Assembly: GCA_029379385.1 (NCBI GenBank)
Contig: CM055610.1
Coordinates: forward strand, 19,865,422 to 19,929,421
Origin: Quillaja saponaria
Taxonomy: Eukaryota > Streptophyta > Magnoliopsida > Fabales > Quillajaceae
Length of the DNA stretch: 64,000 nucleotides
Direction of reading: 5' to 3'
Part shown: in pieces, positions 43,916-55,901 of the stretch
Numbering within the stretch: the stretch's first letter is position 1
Layout of the letters: every line of letters begins with the position of its first letter
The notes under the pieces: model-generated
The model's database searches: none
The model's input: only the letters and a program-made list of their open reading frames with translations
What the model was told of the DNA's origin: nothing
Position numbers and translations under genes: made by a program

Positions 43916-45744
43916 AGAAAATTTACTTTTTTCTAAGAGTAACTTCTATCTCAAGTCCTAAATATGACATTAACATAGTCACAATGATTTGATGACAAAA
44001 CATATTTATTTATGTGAATCTTTTCTATTTGGGACCATAGCAAGAAAAAAAAAAATGTGAGTCTCACCTGATGTTTACTTTTATTAAATTAGAGATGAGA
44101 GCACTAAATGCTTTCTAGTTGAACAGTTTTCTCTCTTACCAAGTCCAGCTTGGGACCTCATTAGTAGTTTCCGATTACAGAAGCAATTATGTATGGTGTT
44201 CAAAGTCAAGTTTTCACTACTGTGTTATTCTAGCCAGATGGGACGACTTATCAGTGCAGGAATTGGCATTTATCCGTTTGAATTAAATAGAATAGACAAA
44301 AATGATGACGAAATTTCTTCTCAATTTCCGATACCATACAATGCATTTACCATAATTTATCAACAGAAGGAAGAAATCACTATTTACTTCTTTCTCTCAG
44401 CTCTCAAGCTATGGCTTCCGATCTCATTCTTCATTGAGAAGATAAAATTATTTTCTTTTATTTGCGGATAAAGAGGAACTAAAAGAATAATCTTGTGCTG
44501 AAAATTCCTCTATGTGGAGAGGATTACAACAATCATATTCCTTCTACAATTGAGGAGAAAAGATACAATTTAAAATATATATACTCACATGGTGTAATTG
44601 GTTACATTAATTTGTGAGTTTCATCGTAGCTCATTTTTAATCATGATGAAACTTACGAGTTGTGGTAAAAACTAATAAATTGATATGGTCAATTTTAACA
44701 AAAAGAAAATAGCCTCTTTTTTAATAAGGACTTGAATGGGTGGATTTCAAACTTGAAGATGCAATTAGAGCAAATGAGAAGATAAATTTCCAGGATTAAT
44801 TAATTGACTCATGAATAGTGATGAGCTCCATAAAGTCTGATATGAACAAGATTTTTCTTTTCCTTACTGTGAAACATTAATTGTGTAGGAGTACAAGACT
44901 GACAAAGGAAGTCTATTCAGAGGAAAATGTAGTTGATTGCCTATGTGTTAAAGCCGTGTAAAAATCAAAAGGAAAATGACAGTGATAACCACTCCGCAGT
45001 CTGCTTTGGTCACCAATAACTTCAATTTTACGCTTAGTAGACTGACCAAACAAGTAGAAAACAACGGCTTATAAGCTATGGATACACCAAAAACTCAATA
45101 TTGATACACTAAAAACGATTGTCCAAAAGAAGAGATAAATTGAATCAAAGAAGACTAGACCAACCCGTTGTTTGTTGATTTATGATTTCTTAACTAGTTA
45201 CCAAATGATTTAAAACTTGATTATTGAGGACGATCGATGGAAAAGATTAGAGTAGTTGAAGAAGACTAATGTAGTTGGAAAAGATTGTTGTAGTTGGAGA
45301 TATTAAATAACTCCTAAAATTCTAACACGATTTTCTACAATACACATGCGAGTATATGACACTTATCCATATATCCTTTTCATCCAAACCCAACCGCATT
45401 TCTGAGTATTACTTCCATATTATCTACTTTACTTCAGTTTATAAGGGTGAACATAATGATATTTCAATGATTTCTAATTTGATTACAATTAGTATAAGGT
45501 TGTATGACATGAGTCTAATATTGATTGTTGACAATGTTTTGCTCAATTCTTCTTAAATCATTTCCCCTAAAGTGATATATCATGAATTAATTTTAATATT
45601 ACACCCAAGTCATGACCTCATACTAGTTTATTTTCTTTTCCTCTACTTGAAACTTCCTTGGAGTGATGCATATTCATTCACAAAGAAACACTCCATCAGA
45701 GACACACATATAGAGGTACAACAATCTTCAATGAACCACACAAA
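43916..45744. other. gene-free interval
   Basis: 43916-44130 matches the type B downstream flank (CTATTTGGGACCATA; TTAAATTAGAGATGAG) also seen at 29840-30070 and 56230-56420. Beyond that a 92-codon open frame at 44193-44471 has no recognisable motif and is probably chance. 45640-45744 resembles the 3' UTR of the type A genes. Confidence 0.6.
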
Positions 45745-47930
45745 TCACTCTAACTCTGGAATAATTTCCAGCTCTTGATTCACATGTACACGTCTTTGAG
45801 GAATGCTACCATTAGTTCTTGCTAGTCCTGTTGAGGCAACAAAAGGATAAGGAGGCATGGATAGTTTATCACCGTCTCCTTCCAACATCTGAACTACGAA
45901 TTTCATTGATGGCCTGTCAATTGGGTACCACTGAATGCAACAGAGTCCCACAATTGCAAGTTTCCTAGCAATATCAGCATCTTTTGCTTCCTCAATATGT
46001 ATTCGTAGGTCTCCTCCTCCTTCTAAAAGATTATAAATCCATTCTGGGTAGTAAATCTCAGTGCCATTTTCCTTTGTCTCATCAACATTCTTCTTCCCTC
46101 CAACCATTTCAAGTAACAACATTCCAAAACTATAAACATCAGACTTGTAGGATGCTTTCCCAAAGTTCCTTGAGAAAACTTCTGGTGCAATATAACCCAT
46201 AGTGCCTCTTGCTGTTGTCATTGACACTACACTCTCATCCTTAGAACACAATTTTGCCAAACCAAAATCTGCAATTTTTGGAGTGAAGTTTTCGTCCAGC
46301 AATACATTCTGAGGTTTGATATCGAAGTGGAGAATTTGTTGATCACACCCTTGGTGAAGGTATTCAATTCCTCTGGCTATGCCAAGAGCTATGCCTTGCA
46401 GCTTCTCCCAACCAAGAAACTTACTTGTCATATCTGGGGAAGCTATGAAGCTTTCAAGTGAGCCATTGGGTAAGAACTCGTATACTAGAGCTCGTTGAAT
46501 TCCATCGGCACAAAAGCCAACCAAGCGAACCATATTGACATGGTGGATTTTAGCCATTAATCCCACTTCATTTATGAACTCTTCCCCGTTTCCCCTGGAT
46601 TCATTGAGGATCTTGACAGCAACAAGAATTTCATCCGAGAGTTGCCCCTTAAATACTGTTCCATAGGCTCCTTGGCCAACCTTACTCTCAAATTGATTCG
46701 TGATCTTCTTAATATCAGCATAAGAGTATCTTGTAGGTTTGAGAGCAATATAATCTTCCAAAAACTTTTCAAGCCTTGCTTCATATTCTTCTCTGTCTTT
46801 TCGCGACATGTAAATGCGAAATAGTGTGGCCACCACTAGTATGAGAAGTAGAGATCCTAGGATTGAACCTACATGTAACAACCAAAAATCAAAGGATTCA
46901 CATCTTTTAATCTAAAGTTCTTCTTCGACAAGATGAAAAAAATGAAAAGGAAGAAGAAAATTATTTTGAAAGTAGAGAACTTACCTGTAACAACTAATTT
47001 GGTTGATTTACCTGTCAAAAATAACAATTTAATTATTAAACATCATTTTATCGCGCTAAAATTTTATGAACTGCACTTGATATATGTATTTATTGTTAAA
47101 ACTTAAAAGTATACAAATAAGATCTTTCTCATTGCAAACTTGAACTTGTAGATGAAGTGATAATTTCTCGTGATAATAGAGCACGAAGTCAGGTAATCAA
47201 ACACAGCAACTTCTGTGATATGTACTGGATGAATGAAAAGGTATTACCTTTCTTTGAACTGTTGCAACATTCAATTTCACCTTTATTCGGGCTATTGTTC
47301 TTCAATTGACATTTCATTCCTACTGCTTCACACTTATTGCAATCTGGTTTTAGCCACCTCAAGCTAAGAACATTTTCCCTCTTTACGAATGGGTACTGGA
47401 GTATGTCCGAAGACAAAGTGTCAATCAACTTGGTGCAAGATACTAGGTAGTCAAAATATCCCAAGCTAACAATTTCGGAGTCAGCGGTCACAATTGGACA
47501 GGGACCGGGAGATATATTGATTTTCTCCAGAACAGCTAAAAAAAGTGATATTATTCATGGATTCAAATTGGAAAGGTGAAATTGATGAATTTACAAGCCT
47601 CAGAAGCTGCCTCCCGATGCAATTTTCAGGGTCATATAATTGAATCTTTTGAATTTTGTAATCTATGCTTTTGACAATAAATTGTACTGGGACAGGAGAT
47701 GCAGGAAGCTCAAGCAGCGTTCCATGATTATGATCACAAGATAGATCAAACCCAGGATAACCTCCACCACACTGCTGATCACCAGGTTGCTTGCAGTTGC
47801 CACCTCTAAGTTGGAATGGAAATCGAATAGGCGGTCCACCACTTGGACACCTCCGTTGGTTTGCTCCAAGCTTCACAAAGAGCACTACCATGAATGACAA
47901 GCCAAATAAGAGACCCTTTATGCTGGCCAT
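45745..47930 (-). CDS. LRK10L-type receptor-like kinase, type A copy 3 (one-base insertion in ectodomain exon)
   Basis: Exons on the minus strand: 47930-47248, 47011-46985 (27 nt) and 46868-45745. Signal peptide MASIKGLLFGLSFMVVLFVK, then GUB_WAK_bind-like RCPSGGPPIRFPFQL, cysteine cluster CNKCEAVGMKC to CCNS, span GSLLLILVVATLF, and an intact kinase (VGQGAYGTVFKG, VAVK, HFDIKPQN, DFGLAKL, GTMGYIAPE). In exon 1, at about 47503, the sequence after YISR has one extra base compared with the paralogue near 61830, so translation ends at NCDR instead of continuing into PCPIV. The three exons sum to a multiple of three plus one, which agrees with a single insertion. Apart from that base it would be a normal receptor of about 610 residues, so a very recent pseudogene or a sequence error are both possible. 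Confidence 0.8.
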
Positions 47931-47979
47931 AATTGCGAATATATGGAGGTCAGACACCTATTTGGGATGGCTGAGTTTA

Positions 47980-48300
47980 TATACAAGTTTAACTAACAAC
48001 AAAAATTCAAGTTATATCATTTGCTAATCTAGAAGACTGTATCTGAATTCTCGAAACAGTCGAGCTGCAGAAAAACACAGAAGAAATTGAGTGGAAGCTG
48101 CTAAGTGGGGGTTGGGTGAAGATCAGGAAAAGTCAGCATTTTACTTTCTTTCTTTTTTTTTTTTTTTAATTGTAATTCAAAATTTAGAAGATAAAAAATT
48201 TGATTGTCAGATTTGGATAAGGGATTAGGAATATGACACGTGTGGATGATATATCACAGCTAAGGTGTGAACACTAGCTAGAAGCCATTTAATTATTGAT
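47980..48300. promoter_or_regulatory. conserved head-to-head intergenic block, copy 2
   Basis: Lies between the type A start (47930) and the plus-strand remnant (48851). It aligns with 62320-62580 over its whole length and with 37259-37405 over its right half. Shared words include ATTTGCTAATCTAGAAGACTG, GAGCTGCAGAAAAACA, GATTTGGATAAGGGATTAGG and GACACGTGTGGATGATATAT. CACGTG is a perfect G-box. A T-run at 48153 varies among copies. Confidence 0.55.
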
Positions 48301-48344
48301 CAACAAGTATACAAGCAGTCATGCACATGGTCAAACTATGACTA

Positions 48345-48735
48345 CTATGACTTCAGGATATCATATTCATGAATTGCGTGGTGTGGTAATGTTTGTTTAT
48401 TTGTTTGATAGTTTAGACAATTAAATTACGAGCTTCGGAATTTTCTTTGTTATTTCGTTTTAGTCAGAGTGCAGTTTCTTTGTCACTGTCGGTTAACCAA
48501 TTTATAGTATGTAATGATCTGTAATGACTTTATAATACTATGACTTCAGGATATCATATTCATGAATTGCGTGGTGTGGTAATGTTTGTTTATTTATTTG
48601 ATAGTTTAGACAATTAAATTACGAGCTTCGAAATTTTCTTTGTTAGTTCGTTTTAGTCAGAGTGCAGTTTCTTTGTCACTGTCGGTTAACCAATTTATAG
48701 TATGTAATGATCTGTAATGACTTTATAATACTATG
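48345..48735. repeat. two tandem copies of a 193-bp relative of the 20.9-22.8 kb array
   Basis: CTATGACTTCAGGATATC starts at 48345 and 48538. The units contain TTGATAGTTTAGACAATTAAATTACGA and AGTCAGAGTGCAGTTTCTT, matching TTTAGATAATTAAATTACGA and AGTTAGAGTGCAGTTTCTT of the larger array. As there, the repeat sits between a minus-strand A gene and a plus-strand B copy. Confidence 0.9.
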
Positions 48736-48850
48736 TCAAATGGTATGAACACAAGATAGAAACCATCTATGATCTAGAACCCCAGGTAGAAACCCATGTA
48801 GATATATCTATCCCTCCCTCTCTGACTCTGTCTGCCTATTATATTCCACC

Positions 48851-50804
48851 ATGTTTACAGGAAAGGATCCCTGCTCCTTTACCTGAAAATTCATCACAAA
48901 CCTCGTTATTGTTGCTACATTAATCCAACCCTACTGCCTAGGAGGTAGTGTTAGTGCCCCTTCTTGTTGCACAATCCATCATATAAGTTACCCATTTAGA
49001 CTGGAAGGTGACAAAGGTAAACCATGTTGGTAGGACTATGAATTAGCTTGTGATTTGTAAAGACAATGTTACAGCAATGTTAACTTTGGGTCGTCAAAAA
49101 TACAAAGTACAGGCAATCAAATACAGTAACTTCAGCATCCGACTCGGTTATCCCAATATTCTATATGAGAAGCCAAACTGCTAGGCCACCTTTGGCAAAT
49201 TTCTCAACCTCAGGGAGATGTATTTTTTTCTCCATCACTCCCAATGACTAGTTTCCGGTGTCATCACCGGCATCTTTATCCATTCCAATAATTTACTTGA
49301 GCTGTAGCAAACCAGTGATAGATGATTCTAGGTATGTGGATGTGGGATATCTCTGATGATCACTGTGCTGAAGATGAGAATTCGAAAGAAGGACATATTT
49401 ATGCAGTTATTGGTTTCTTATCCATGAAAGAGTTGAAATCTGGATGCCAAATGAAGCTGGTTGCTTGGACATCCACTCGTTGGTGGATCGCTAAACACAA
49501 CAGCAACGTTTTTGCCATCACCGACATAAATGTTTCCTACACTGACATTCTCAGTGCATTAGCCTATGGATTTGAGATTAAACCGGGTAGAAATTAATGA
49601 ACGAAAAGACACTCTATGACCCCCCCTCCACTTTTTTTGTCCACAAAGTTTTAGCATTACTCATCATGTTGAAGCAATAATTTGTGTAGAAAAGTCTTGG
49701 CATCGTTCATTTTAATCATTTTATTAGAAAATTTCCCATCATTCTTTTGATTAGCAAGTGGTGAATGAGACATTTATCTATGTATCATACGATTGAAGTC
49801 TTTCTCCAAAAATAATAATAATTTGATGCCAATAAGGTACTCCTACTACCAAATTAGAACAATGATCAAAGGATTAAAGGACAAATTAGGTGAAGGAGGA
49901 TTTGGCTCTGTTTTCAAAGGAAAACTTCAGTGGACAGCTTATAGCTGTAAAGATATTAGGTAAGTCTTCTAAGGCTATTGGTCAAGATTTTATAAGAGCA
50001 ACCACTGGAAGGATTCACCACTTTAATATTGTGTAACTTATTGGGTATTGCATTGAGGGGTCAAAACGTGCTCTTATATATGAAGTCATGCCTAAATGAT
50101 TCTCTTGACAAATTTATATTCCCCAAAGAAGAAAGGATATCCTTGAGTTACAAAAGAATGTATGAGATTTTTGTAGGCATAACGCATGGAATTGCATATT
50201 TACATCAGGGTTGCAACATGCAAATTTTGTATTTTGATATCAAACCTCACAATATTCTTCTTGATGAAAATTTCACTCCAATTTCAGATTTTAGGACTTG
50301 CGAAGCTTTATCCTGTAAATGACAGCATCTTGACAATGATTGCAGCAAGAGGAACCATGGGATTCATGGCTCCTAAACTGTTTCTATAAAAAAACATTGG
50401 AGGTGTCTCCTATAAAGCTGATGTTTATAGCTTTGGAATGTTGTTGTTAGAAATGGCAGATAGGAGGAAGAACGAGAACCCATTTTATGAAAATGTAAGT
50501 CAAATTTACTTCCCCTCTTGGGTATACGATCGATACATGGACAGAAGGACATTGAATTTATTGATGCTACAGAGGAGGAAAAGGAAACTAGTAAGAAAAA
50601 TGATCCTAGTAGCATTGTGGTGCATACAGATGAAACCAAGTGGTCGTCCATCCATGAACAAAGTAGTGGATATGCTTGAAGAAATTGAATGTCCAGAAAT
50701 GCCTCCCAAGCCTTTTTTTATCTGCAGAAGATATGCCAGAAGAAAATGCTAATTATGAGAATACAAGGCCAACAATGATTTCACCGGTTTCTTCAAGATC
50801 ATGA
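48851..50804 (+). pseudogene. LRK10L type B copy, mosaic and broken
   Basis: ATG at 48851 starts a decayed ectodomain exon. Stops and indels occur near 48890, 49030 and 49180; a clean run at 49340-49580 keeps [26 protein letters not shown] and SYTDI. At about 49583 the exon runs directly into a 3'-flank segment (poly-C type, 49585-49745). The kinase resumes near 49755 with indels throughout; it keeps [19 protein letters not shown] (HFD changed) and [16 protein letters not shown]. The membrane-span exon is missing. Not functional. Confidence 0.9.
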
Positions 50805-52234
50805 TGGTCACTAGTTCGGATTAACTCATTGTAGTTTAAATTGTTGTAATCATATGTATGTTTAAATTCTCTTATTGATTGTTAAGACCTTAAATATAAA
50901 TTTGAAAAATTATAGTTACAATTTTATTTTATTTTTTGAAATTTGAATCTCACTTAGTTTATTCCCAAAACAAATACTCGAGACTAAATAAATTAAACTA
51001 GATACCCAGGACGCAACTCGTGTGGGGAGGAGTTTCCCTAAAGTCTAACATGCATGAGCAAGACTTTCTTTCTTTATTATTCGAAAAGTCAATTTGTAGT
51101 AATAACAACGGTTCTATCATCTATGTGGAGCCTACCATTTCTGTTGTGTCTACTTTCATATCACAATTCCAAATAATATCCTAGAAATAACAAATAATAT
51201 CTGTCCATTTTTTTTTTGGTCACTAATTCATAACTTGTATTTTACGTAAAGGAGTAGAAGACTCCAGAGTCAAGACTGACTTGGCAAGTTTGTCAGACTG
51301 TCAAACGAAAATGTAGTTGATTCGTCCGTATGTGAATTAAACCGTGTAGAAATTAACGAATGAGAACACACTATGATATGACACCCCCCCCCCCCCCCCC
51401 CGCCACTTTTTGTCCACAAAGTTTTTGCATTAATAACTTCTCACCTTCAAGCAATAATTTGAGTAGAAAAGTCTTTGGCATCCTCATTTTAATCATTTTA
51501 TTAGAAAATTTCTCGTCATTTTATTTTGTTTACTCATTTATCTAATAACATAATATTTTATATATTTCAAAACCTTATAAAAATTTCATTTTAGTATTAT
51601 TAATGAGATAACTAAAAATCTCTAATTAATATAAAATTTGATGTGATAATATGATGAGATTCAAAGAAAAAATCTCCGAAAAGATATTATTGACAGTGTA
51701 AGATTGCATTATCAATGGAGCCCCAACCTATAAAGTGAATAAGAAAAGAAGGTTGCATGAGCATATACTGGTGATTGTCAAGCTGCGTAGAGACCCACTA
51801 CGAATGCAAGGCAATTGGCTGTTTCATAACTTCAACTAGTCAAATTCACGCTTTGTGGAATGGCCAAGCAAGGTTACAGTCCTTTGTCGATAGTTGAGAT
51901 TTTAATTTAATTAATTAAGGTGAAGGTTTTAAGACCATCACATCTCACGTTCAAATTCAATTATATTTCAAGAAATTTAAAACGATGTTTTGCAAAGACT
52001 AGTATTAAATATTCGTTCATAGCAACAACAACATGCATTTCCAATGTTATTGTAGTTGTGGATCACAATTTGAATCTAGGATTGATTCAATAATCTTTCA
52101 TGAATTTCGATATTGGAAATAAATACTAGTTTATTTATTTTTCATTATACCAAACTTCCTTGGTGTGATGCATATAATTCACGTAGAAATACCCAATCAG
52201 GGACCCATGAGTTATAACAATGTCCTGGAAACCA
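50805..52234. other. gene-free flank with an 18-bp poly-C tract
   Basis: 50930-51310 is paralogous to 33715-33970 plus 34318-34460 (the uninterrupted version of the hAT and copia sites). A run of 18 C lies at 51384-51401 within the segment shared with 40356-40520. 52140-52234 resembles the type A 3' UTR. No gene is supported. Confidence 0.7.
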
Positions 52235-52470
52235 GACAAACTAATTACTCTTAGACTCTGGAATAATTTCCAGCTCTTGGTTCACATGTCTTTCAGGAAT
52301 TCTACTTTTAATTCTACCCTTAACAGGTCCCTTTGAGGCAGCAAAGGGGTTTGGACAACAATTTTGCAACATTCCTTTTTTTGACAACAATTTTGCTCTC
52401 CCTGTAGAAGCTGAATATTATGTCCGACGAAGACAAACTGGCTTGTCCCTTCCTAATTTATGATTCATTC
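52235..52470 (-). pseudogene. LRK10L type A remnant (C-terminus joined to an ectodomain scrap)
   Basis: 52240-52370 matches the last 40 codons of type A kinases (minus strand, tail QELEIIPE). At about 52370 it jumps to a short stretch (GTCCGACGAAGACAAACTGG, 52421) similar to the ectodomain cysteine region near 61730, so the whole kinase is deleted between. It occupies the place of the A partner of the B gene at 52724. Confidence 0.75.
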
Positions 52471-52723
52471 TTCCAAATGTAATTCAAAAAAAATCAATTT
52501 ATAAATAAAAAAAGAAAGTCACACCAGTAACAAATTTTGATTAATTTTTGATTCCACAAGAAACAAAATTAAAATACTAATTAGACACAATTGAAAATGT
52601 TTTAAGACCAAAAATGTAAATTCCGCTATATATTTATTTTTGTGTCATGAATTGCTCACATAAAAGATAAGGTCAACTCATAGAAACACATCTACCTATT
52701 CATCTCTGTTTGTCTCATCCACC

Positions 52724-55700
52724 ATGTTTACAGGAATGATCTACTCCTTTACTGGAAAATTCATGACAATCCTTGTTATTATTGCTCCAGTAATCCAACC
52801 CTCTTACCAAGCTAAAGAGGGAGATCGTGTCAGTGTTCCTTCTTCTTCCTGTGGCATAATCCATAATATAAGTTATCCATTTCGAATCAGTAATGACCCA
52901 ACTAAACGATGTGGGTATAATCAGAGGTATGAATTAGATTGTGAAAACAATGTTACAGCACTGTTAACTTTGTATTCAGTAAAATACGAAGTCCAGGCGA
53001 TCAATTACAGTAACTTCACCATCCGACTCAGTTATCCCAGAATTCTGGATCAGAAGCCTAATTGCTCGCTCACCCTTCACTATTTAACGAAACTCTGGGT
53101 GTCTGATTATTTGCTTCCCCTTACTTATAGATGGCGTAAATTATCGCACAACTTATCCATTCCAATAATTTACTTGAGCTGTACTGAACCAGTGATAGAT
53201 GATTCTAGGTATGTGGATGTGGAAACATCTGATTGTGTTGAAGATGTGAATTCCAAAGGAGGACATTTTTATGCAGTTATTGGTTTCTTATCTCCGAAAG
53301 ACCTGAAAGTTGGATGCCAGATGAAGTTTGTTGCTCTGACTTCTACTCAATGGTGGGTCTCAAAACACCACATCAACATTTCTGACGACGCCTACCCCAA
53401 CGCCTACCCCAAAATTAACGTTTCTGCAAACACCAACTTCAATGTTTCATACACTGACATTCGCAGCGCTTTAGCCTATGGTTTCGACCTTTCGTGGTTG
53501 GATCCGTACAATTGTGAAGATTATTGCGGAGAAGGGAGTTCATGCAGTTTCAATTATTCGACTGGAGAGCTTCAAGGTTATGCAGATCATTGCTATGATA
53601 ATTTTGCCTCTCAGAAACCCGGTTGCGGTATGATAGTGCTACACCTTTTTCTTTTTCGTTTTTTTGGCAGAGTAGTCATCAATTACATACTGAGCTGAAA
53701 TTTTGTATGTTGTAGGCATTTATTCAATGATTCGTGATTCTTTACAAGGTATGACTTCTTCTTATTCTTTATTTTTTTAATTTTAATCAGTGTTCCAACA
53801 TACTTGACACTCAAAAAAATATAGAAATTAATTGATTATACATTCAATTTCAATCAATCCTAATAAATACTTTTTAGATTGAATCAAATTGATTTGAGGT
53901 TGCTCATAGTAGAAAGAATAAACTCCACATATATTCTTCATTCTAATTTTTATTGACAGTCCACCCTCCAAATAAATCAAATTAAATTCAAAAAAGAAAA
54001 AGGAATCTCCAACAATGAAACAAGCCATTTACAGGGTGTTCAAAATCAAATCAAGAATGAGATTTATTGCAGTTGAAATAAATTATATAATTTAGTTTAT
54101 TTAAAATAAAGTATCTTGTGTGAAATAAAAGTTTATATATATGTGATTAGGAGATTCAAATTAATTAGTTGAGGGGAACTACAAGATGCATCACCAATTA
54201 AACATGAGAATGAGGTCAATATCTCACAATGTGTTCCAATGGGAGTTGCAAGTCTGGGAATTTGCATCGTAGTTCAAGTTTCTGAAAATTAAAAGAGTTC
54301 CTCTGAGCTGTAATTTTAATTAGTGTCAAGTTGTAACAAAGGCAAAAAAAAAAAAAAAAAAGTCGGAATCAGTGACCGCTGGAGGCAAAGTTGGTCTGGT
54401 CTGAGAATTTTTTTTTTTCTCATTCATAATATTATTATCTATTTGTGTCACTAACCTCTAATATATTTTTTCATTGTCAGAAGTTGGAATTTGGTGTATT
54501 TATGCGATTCTACCTTTAGCGGCAGGTAAGATACTGTATTTCTCACATGAATGAGATTTGGTTTGGATAGGGGGAAGAAGATTTGGGGTCTGGAGAACAA
54601 GGTTAATTAAGAGCTAAATTGTTAACATAAAACAAAATTACTAATTTTATGTATGCAGTAAAAGTCTAACCTTATCATATTTCTAATCGCAAATAATTCA
54701 ATGTATTTCATTTCGGCAGAAAGTCTATAAAATACTAATTTGTTTTTGTGGTTGGTATCCAGTAATCCATGTAGGCAAAGTTGCACTAGGAACTCCGTGT
54801 GTGATCATTTTTTTGATTTACAAGTGGCGAAGGAGACATTTATCTATCTATCATTCGATTGAAGATTTTCTTCAGGATAACAATAACCTGATGCCAATAA
54901 GGTACTCCTACTCACAAATTAGAAAAATGACCAAAGGCTTTAAGAATAAATTGGGTGAAGGGGGCTTTGGTTATGTTTTTAGAGGAAAACTTCAGAGTGG
55001 AAGACTTGTAGCAGTGAAGATCTTGGGTAAGTCCAAGGCAAATGGTCAAGATTTTATAAGTGAGGTTGCAACCATTGGAAGGATTCACCACTTTAATATT
55101 GTGCAACTTATTGGGTACTGCGTTGAGGGATCAAAACACGCACTTATATATGAATTCTTGCCCAATGGCTCTCTTGACAAATATGTTTTTCTTGGGGAAG
55201 AAAGCAATACACCCTTGAGTATTGAGAAAATGTATGCCATTTCTTTGGGTGTTGCTCATGGAATTGCATATCTACACCAAGGTTGCCACATGCAAATTTT
55301 GCATTTTGATATCAAACCTCACAACATTCTCCTTGATGGAAACTTCACTCCAAAAGTTTCGGATTTTGGACTTGCCAAGCTTTATCCTGTAAATCATAGC
55401 ATCGTGACCATGACTGCAGCAAGAGGAACAATGGGATACATGGCTCCTGAACTAATCTATAAGAACATTGGAGGTGTATCTTATAAAGCTGATGTATATA
55501 GCTTTGGGATGTTGTTGCTAGAAATGGCAGGCAGAAGGAAGAATTTGAACCCATTTGTTGAAAATTCAAGCCAATGGCACTTCCCTTCTTGGGTTTATTA
55601 TCAACTCATTGATGGAAAGGATATAGAAATCGGTGATGCCACAGACGAGGAAAGGAAACTGGTCAAGAAAATGATCGTAGTGGCATTGTGGTGCATACAG

Positions 55701-55901
55701 ATGAAGCCAAGTGATCGTCCATCCATGAATAAGGTAGTAGAGATGCTTGAAGAAGTTGAATGTCCGGAAATGCCTCCCAAACCTTTCCTATCTCCAGAAG
55801 ACCTGCCAGAAGAGGATATGCATACAAACCCCTCAATGTTGTCACCTGTTTCTTCAGTTGATGCATCAGAATCAATTAGTTTGATTCCAAATGCAATTTA
55901 G
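52724..55901 (+). CDS. LRK10L-type receptor-like kinase, type B, intact (706 aa)
   Basis: Exons 52724-53627, 53716-53748, 54481-54525 and 54763-55901 join in phase into 706 codons. Signal peptide from MFTG (about 1-28), GUB_WAK_bind start [18 protein letters not shown], final [11 protein letters not shown], an extra 11-residue exon ([11 protein letters not shown]) that I do not find in the 37442 gene, then a membrane span split over exons 3 and 4. Kinase: [10 protein letters not shown] (about 391-398), VAVK Lys 413, HFD Asp about 510 (non-RD), DFG about 528, MGYMAPE, tail ending [10 protein letters not shown] direct repeat PNAYPKI-type stretch (about 223-231) lengthens the ectodomain. Same class as the 37442 gene: a defence-linked plasma-membrane kinase family with unknown ligand. 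Kinase C-terminus and 3' flank are nearly identical to the copy at 28408-29549, showing a recent duplication. Confidence 0.92.

Noticed and set aside
44193..44471. 92-codon open frame on the plus strand.
   Set aside because: Hydrophobic, no recognisable motif, in a decayed region; probably chance.
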